Assembly: GCF_012641095.1 (NCBI RefSeq)
Contig: NZ_JAAVSC010000003.1
Location: forward strand, 1-64,000
DNA length: 64,000 nt
Direction of reading: 5' to 3'
Source: Lactobacillus sp. HBUAS51381
GTDB lineage: Bacteria; Bacillota; Bacilli; Lactobacillales; Lactobacillaceae
Shown: piece by piece, positions 61,130-64,000 of the stretch
Layout: each line of letters starts with the position of its first letter
Position numbering within the stretch: position 1 is the first letter of the stretch
Program-made: the position numbers and the translations under genes
Notes under the pieces: model-generated
The model's database searches: none
Seen by the model: the letters and a program-made list of their open reading frames with translations, nothing else
Told to the model about the DNA's origin: nothing

Positions 61130-62755
61130 TTAATAACTGTACATAAAATTCTGTAGCACCGCCCACTGCTCTCGGCTAGGATCCTGCTGGGTGACGGTGC
61201 GTAGGCGGTGTAATTCATTGGTTATCTGGCCATCGGCCCCCAGCGCCCACATCCGAGCCATTTTGGCCGTCGAATCCGGTGTCCAAATATAGGCCGCAGC
61301 GCCCATTTGGTGGGCAGCCAGGATAAACTGCTGGCTCGCCGAAATCTGCTGAAATGAGTAGAAGTCTGCCGGAACCGACCGTGGGGCCACCCAGTTGAAC
61401 GGTAGAATATACCCCACCTTCAGCTGGGGCACCAACCGGCGAAGCTGTGCGACCACCCGATAATCCAACGAATGAACGATGGCGTGGTCACGGACCAGAC
61501 GACGACCGTACTGCCGAGCGAAGCGCCGAACCATCCCCGCTGAATCCTGTGGTGTCGTCTTAATCTCAACCATCAACGGTTGCTGTAGCCGTTCCGCAGC
61601 CGCCAAATAGGTGGGCCATCCCGCCAACCGGGCTGAGTGCCCATTCTCGTGAAGCGTCAGCCCGGTTAACTGCCGGTAGGTCAATTGATGAGGCGTCGCT
61701 TTTCGTGCGGCCAGTGCCGCCAAATTTTCATCGTGTAGCACCACCCACTGGTGATCCCGCGTTTCATGGAGATCCATTTCCACGTAGTTCGGCCGCTCAC
61801 GGTTTACCCGCTTTAACGCCCCAATCGAATTTTGAACGCCACGGGCGTGATCCACGCCCCGGTGACTGATGGCTGCGGTTCGTGTAAACTGTGGCGCTTG
61901 GGTCAACGTCTGCTGAACGACCGCCCCGAGGAGTAACAGGCAAAGCCCCCCGCCAATGAATGACCACCGTTGCCGAATCGGCTGTCGACCTTGTGTTCCC
62001 AGCATCGGCTGACCACACCAGCTCCACACCAGGGTCAGCGCCCCCAGGATGCTAACCAGAACGAAGAGCAGCAAAACAACGGCCAGAGAGCCTCCCAGTA
62101 ACCAGCGTGTGGCTCGGAGACTGCCTTGTCGATCAACCCACCAATTTAACCAGACGAGGGCCTCCCCGAGCACCCACCAAACCAGGGTTAATCCCCCGCA
62201 AACGGCGAGGCCTTCCAACATCTGACGGATCGTCCCGGGGTGGCGCAGCTTCGGGGTCAACCGATGGAAGTGCCGGGGTCCCCATAACAGCAGGTAACCC
62301 GCCAATAATCCGTAGATCACACCAGCCGTGATCACGATGGGACGACGGTGAAGCGAGACGGCATTGACCACGCTCGCCGCCATGGGCAACCGAACCAGGA
62401 ACCGACTGCTCAGCCCCCACAAGCCCAACGGTAAGGCCAACAAGACCACCACCAATTCGACAGCTAGCCACGCCCATTTATGGTGCCAGACCAATCGCCA
62501 AGTGGTGGCCCAATCCGGCTGCATCTCCGGTTGACCGTACAGTCGCGCCACCTGCATCAATTGACCCGCGACCATCACCAGTAGCGCTAATCCAGCCGCA
62601 ACTAAGGCCAATGACCAGCCAGGACGCTGCCCGAGCCAACGTACGGCGGTAAATAACCCCACCAGTATTTCCCAGCCTAATAACATTCCCGGGGCAAATA
62701 GGCCCTGGCGCCAACTTCTCCTTAAACGGTGCGTAAACGCCGTCTGTAATCCCAT
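61130..62755 (-). CDS. Membrane glycerophosphodiester phosphodiesterase
   Basis: 541 aa from the ATG at 62755 (GGGAGG site). N-terminal half has about seven membrane spans; the C-terminal half (about 295-541) is a GDPD TIM barrel with SHRGVDHARGVQNSI, EMDLHETRD and LHDENL active-site blocks. It hydrolyses glycerophosphodiesters to glycerol-3-phosphate and alcohol, in lipid or teichoic acid turnover. GC-rich relative to neighbours. Confidence 0.93.
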   Translation of the reverse strand: MGLQTAFTHRLRRSWRQGLFAPGMLLGWEILVGLFTAVRWLGQRPGWSLALVAAGLALLVMVAGQLMQVARLYGQPEMQPDWATTWRLVWHHKWAWLAVELVVVLLALPLGLWGLSSRFLVRLPMAASVVNAVSLHRRPIVITAGVIYGLLAGYLLLWGPRHFHRLTPKLRHPGTIRQMLEGLAVCGGLTLVWWVLGEALVWLNWWVDRQGSLRATRWLLGGSLAVVLLLFVLVSILGALTLVWSWCGQPMLGTQGRQPIRQRWSFIGGGLCLLLLGAVVQQTLTQAPQFTRTAAISHRGVDHARGVQNSIGALKRVNRERPNYVEMDLHETRDHQWVVLHDENLAALAARKATPHQLTYRQLTGLTLHENGHSARLAGWPTYLAAAERLQQPLMVEIKTTPQDSAGMVRRFARQYGRRLVRDHAIVHSLDYRVVAQLRRLVPQLKVGYILPFNWVAPRSVPADFYSFQQISASQQFILAAHQMGAAAYIWTPDSTAKMARMWALGADGQITNELHRLRTVTQQDPSREQWAVLQNFMYSY

Positions 62756-62802
62756 CCGTTCCGACCTCCCAATCCCAACGCAATGTCGCGACAACCAAAA
62801 AA

Positions 62803-62824
62803 GTCTGGGACAAAATGCCCAGAC
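62803..62824 (-). terminator. ddl terminator
   Basis: GTCTGGG and CCCAGAC arms followed by six T on the minus strand, after about 107 bases of non-coding sequence behind ddl. Confidence 0.75.
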
Positions 62825-62931
62825 CCTTGGTATCTCTAAAACTAAATTGCTGAAACGTGGGCCAAGAGGTAGCTGGCGAGCATTAAGGCTAATAACCGCC
62901 CTTTGTCCCACTCTTGTTTCCGAATCTACGC

Positions 62932-64000
62932 TTATTCCTTCGGCTTGTAAGTTGAAGCCGCCGAGTTATCATCTAACGGAATGAAGTCGTAAGCCAATTC
63001 GTCTTGAACCTTAAATTCATCGCGTGCCAAGTCAATCAACCGGTCGATCAGGTCGGCATAACTGATGCCAGAAGCTTGCCACAGCTGTGGGTACAAGCTA
63101 ATGTTGGTGAATCCAGGCAACGTGTTCACTTCACCGACGTAAGGCACACCGTCTTGGGAAACCAGATAATCAATCCGAGCCATTCCCTTCAGGCCAAGTG
63201 CCGCATACGTCCGCAGACCCATCGTGGTAATTTCCGTCGTCAATTCGGCCGGAAGTTCAACAGGGACTTCAAATGTCACGCCACTAGCATCAACAAACTT
63301 GTTGTTGTAGTCGTAAAATACATCGGATTCCGGTACCCGGATGGCGCCCAGTTTGGACGCTTGCGGCTGTTCATTACCCAAAATGGAAATTTCGACTTCC
63401 TCCGGCCCTGCAATCGTTTCTTCCACTAGTATCTTAAAGTCATAACGAAAGGCATCCGCGAGGCCCTCGTTAAATTCTTGCTCGTTACCAGCTTTGTGAA
63501 TGCCGACTGAAGACCCTTGGTTCGCAGGCTTGATGAAGACGTTGGTCCCCAACTTTTCTTGAACCGTGGCGTAATCGTAGTCGTCCCGGTTTTCCGGCGT
63601 GATAACCACGTACTTCGTGTTACGAATGCCGTGGGTCGTCAGAACCTGCTTCGTCATATCCTTATCAAAGGCCGTCGCTGATGCCAAGACGCCACTCCCC
63701 ACGAAAGGCTTTTTCAATAACCGGAAAAGCCCCTGGATCGTACCGTCTTCACCCAAGTTACCATGAATAATTGGGAAGAAAACATCAATATCCTTTGCTT
63801 GAGATAAATTCCAAATGGGTGCCAATGGGTTCGTAGCGTCTACCTGGGCTTGTTCTTCAGCAGCCACTGTTGCCTCGTCTTCGCCATCAAACACGCGCCG
63901 TGAAGCCGCATCGCTCAGGACAAACCCATCACGTGTCAGCAAAAATAAGCTAACGTCGTAACGCGTCTTGTCCATGGCATCGTAAATGTTGTGGGCTGAA
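62932..64000 (-). CDS. ddl: D-alanine--D-alanine ligase, N-terminus outside the window
   Basis: ATP-grasp enzyme making D-Ala-D-Ala or D-Ala-D-Lac for peptidoglycan. The reading frame stays open to the window edge (…SAHNIYDAMDKTRY), so the true start lies beyond 64000. Seen motifs: IHGNLGEDGTIQG, FIKPANQGSSVGI, KGMARIDYLV and VNTLPGFTNISLYP. The last, with F in FTNISLYP, leaves the subclass (Ala or Lac) open without the omitted N-terminus. Confidence 0.94.
   Translation of the reverse strand, partial: SAHNIYDAMDKTRYDVSLFLLTRDGFVLSDAASRRVFDGEDEATVAAEEQAQVDATNPLAPIWNLSQAKDIDVFFPIIHGNLGEDGTIQGLFRLLKKPFVGSGVLASATAFDKDMTKQVLTTHGIRNTKYVVITPENRDDYDYATVQEKLGTNVFIKPANQGSSVGIHKAGNEQEFNEGLADAFRYDFKILVEETIAGPEEVEISILGNEQPQASKLGAIRVPESDVFYDYNNKFVDASGVTFEVPVELPAELTTEITTMGLRTYAALGLKGMARIDYLVSQDGVPYVGEVNTLPGFTNISLYPQLWQASGISYADLIDRLIDLARDEFKVQDELAYDFIPLDDNSAASTYKPKE

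Overview
The window is a low-GC Gram-positive chromosome segment, most likely from the Lactobacillaceae (Levilactobacillus or a close genus). This rests on host gene content and order (valS with a T-box leader, thiI with a dedicated cysteine desulfurase, ezrA, rpsD, rarA beside a 6S-like RNA, ddl), on Lactobacillus-type ribosome binding sites and on an intact myovirus-like prophage of lactobacillus character. The genus is an inference; no species marker is decisive.

Layout. 1-4.1 kb: valS with its T-box, a thiol peroxidase and a 39-residue membrane peptide. 4.2-5.5 kb: a type I-E CRISPR array (22 repeats, 21 spacers) read on the minus strand from a promoter-bearing leader next to thiI; no cas gene lies in the window. 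5.7-11.5 kb: thiI, nifS-like desulfurase, ezrA, free methionine sulfoxide reductase and rpsD. 11.48-53.83 kb: a 42.3-kb prophage integrated in the last codons of rpsD. 54-64 kb: a type I toxin-antitoxin locus, small membrane proteins, an AI-2E-family permease, DUF1054 and YueI-like proteins, rarA, a 6S-like RNA, a universal stress protein, an HTH/TPR regulator, a membrane glycerophosphodiesterase and a partial ddl.

The prophage is a contractile-tail (PBSX/XkdK-type) phage. From right to left: integrase with an in-frame amber codon; an Abi-family gene; a lipoprotein; a SAP/MuF-like protein; an ImmA-type protease; the CI-like repressor; an operator region; an early operon with Cro-like and Rha/KilAC regulators, a DUF2829 (Tad2-like) protein, Gam, ERF, SSB, HNH, DnaD-like and DnaC-like proteins; many small unknown genes; an ArpU-like late activator; degenerate tRNA genes; then terminase, portal, MuF, scaffold, capsid, connector, sheath, tube, tape measure, baseplate, tail tip, holin and amidase. 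A membrane-protein gene of opposite polarity sits next to attL.

The strongest leads are: (1) a minor head (MuF) protein carrying a C-terminal HELGH metallopeptidase, followed by small genes that could be immunity factors, plus a second protein in the lysogeny module that reuses the MuF zinc-knuckle end; (2) a -1 frameshift site on the penultimate sense codon of the major capsid gene that would add a HeH/LEM-like domain having no start codon of its own; (3) a second canonical -1 site in the tail-assembly chaperone; (4) a 72-bp repeat just inside attL and just outside attR; (5) loss-of-function candidates in the integrase and an early gene; (6) a Hol-Tox/TxpA-like type I toxin with convergent antisense RNA, and antisense-like hairpins inside the prophage.
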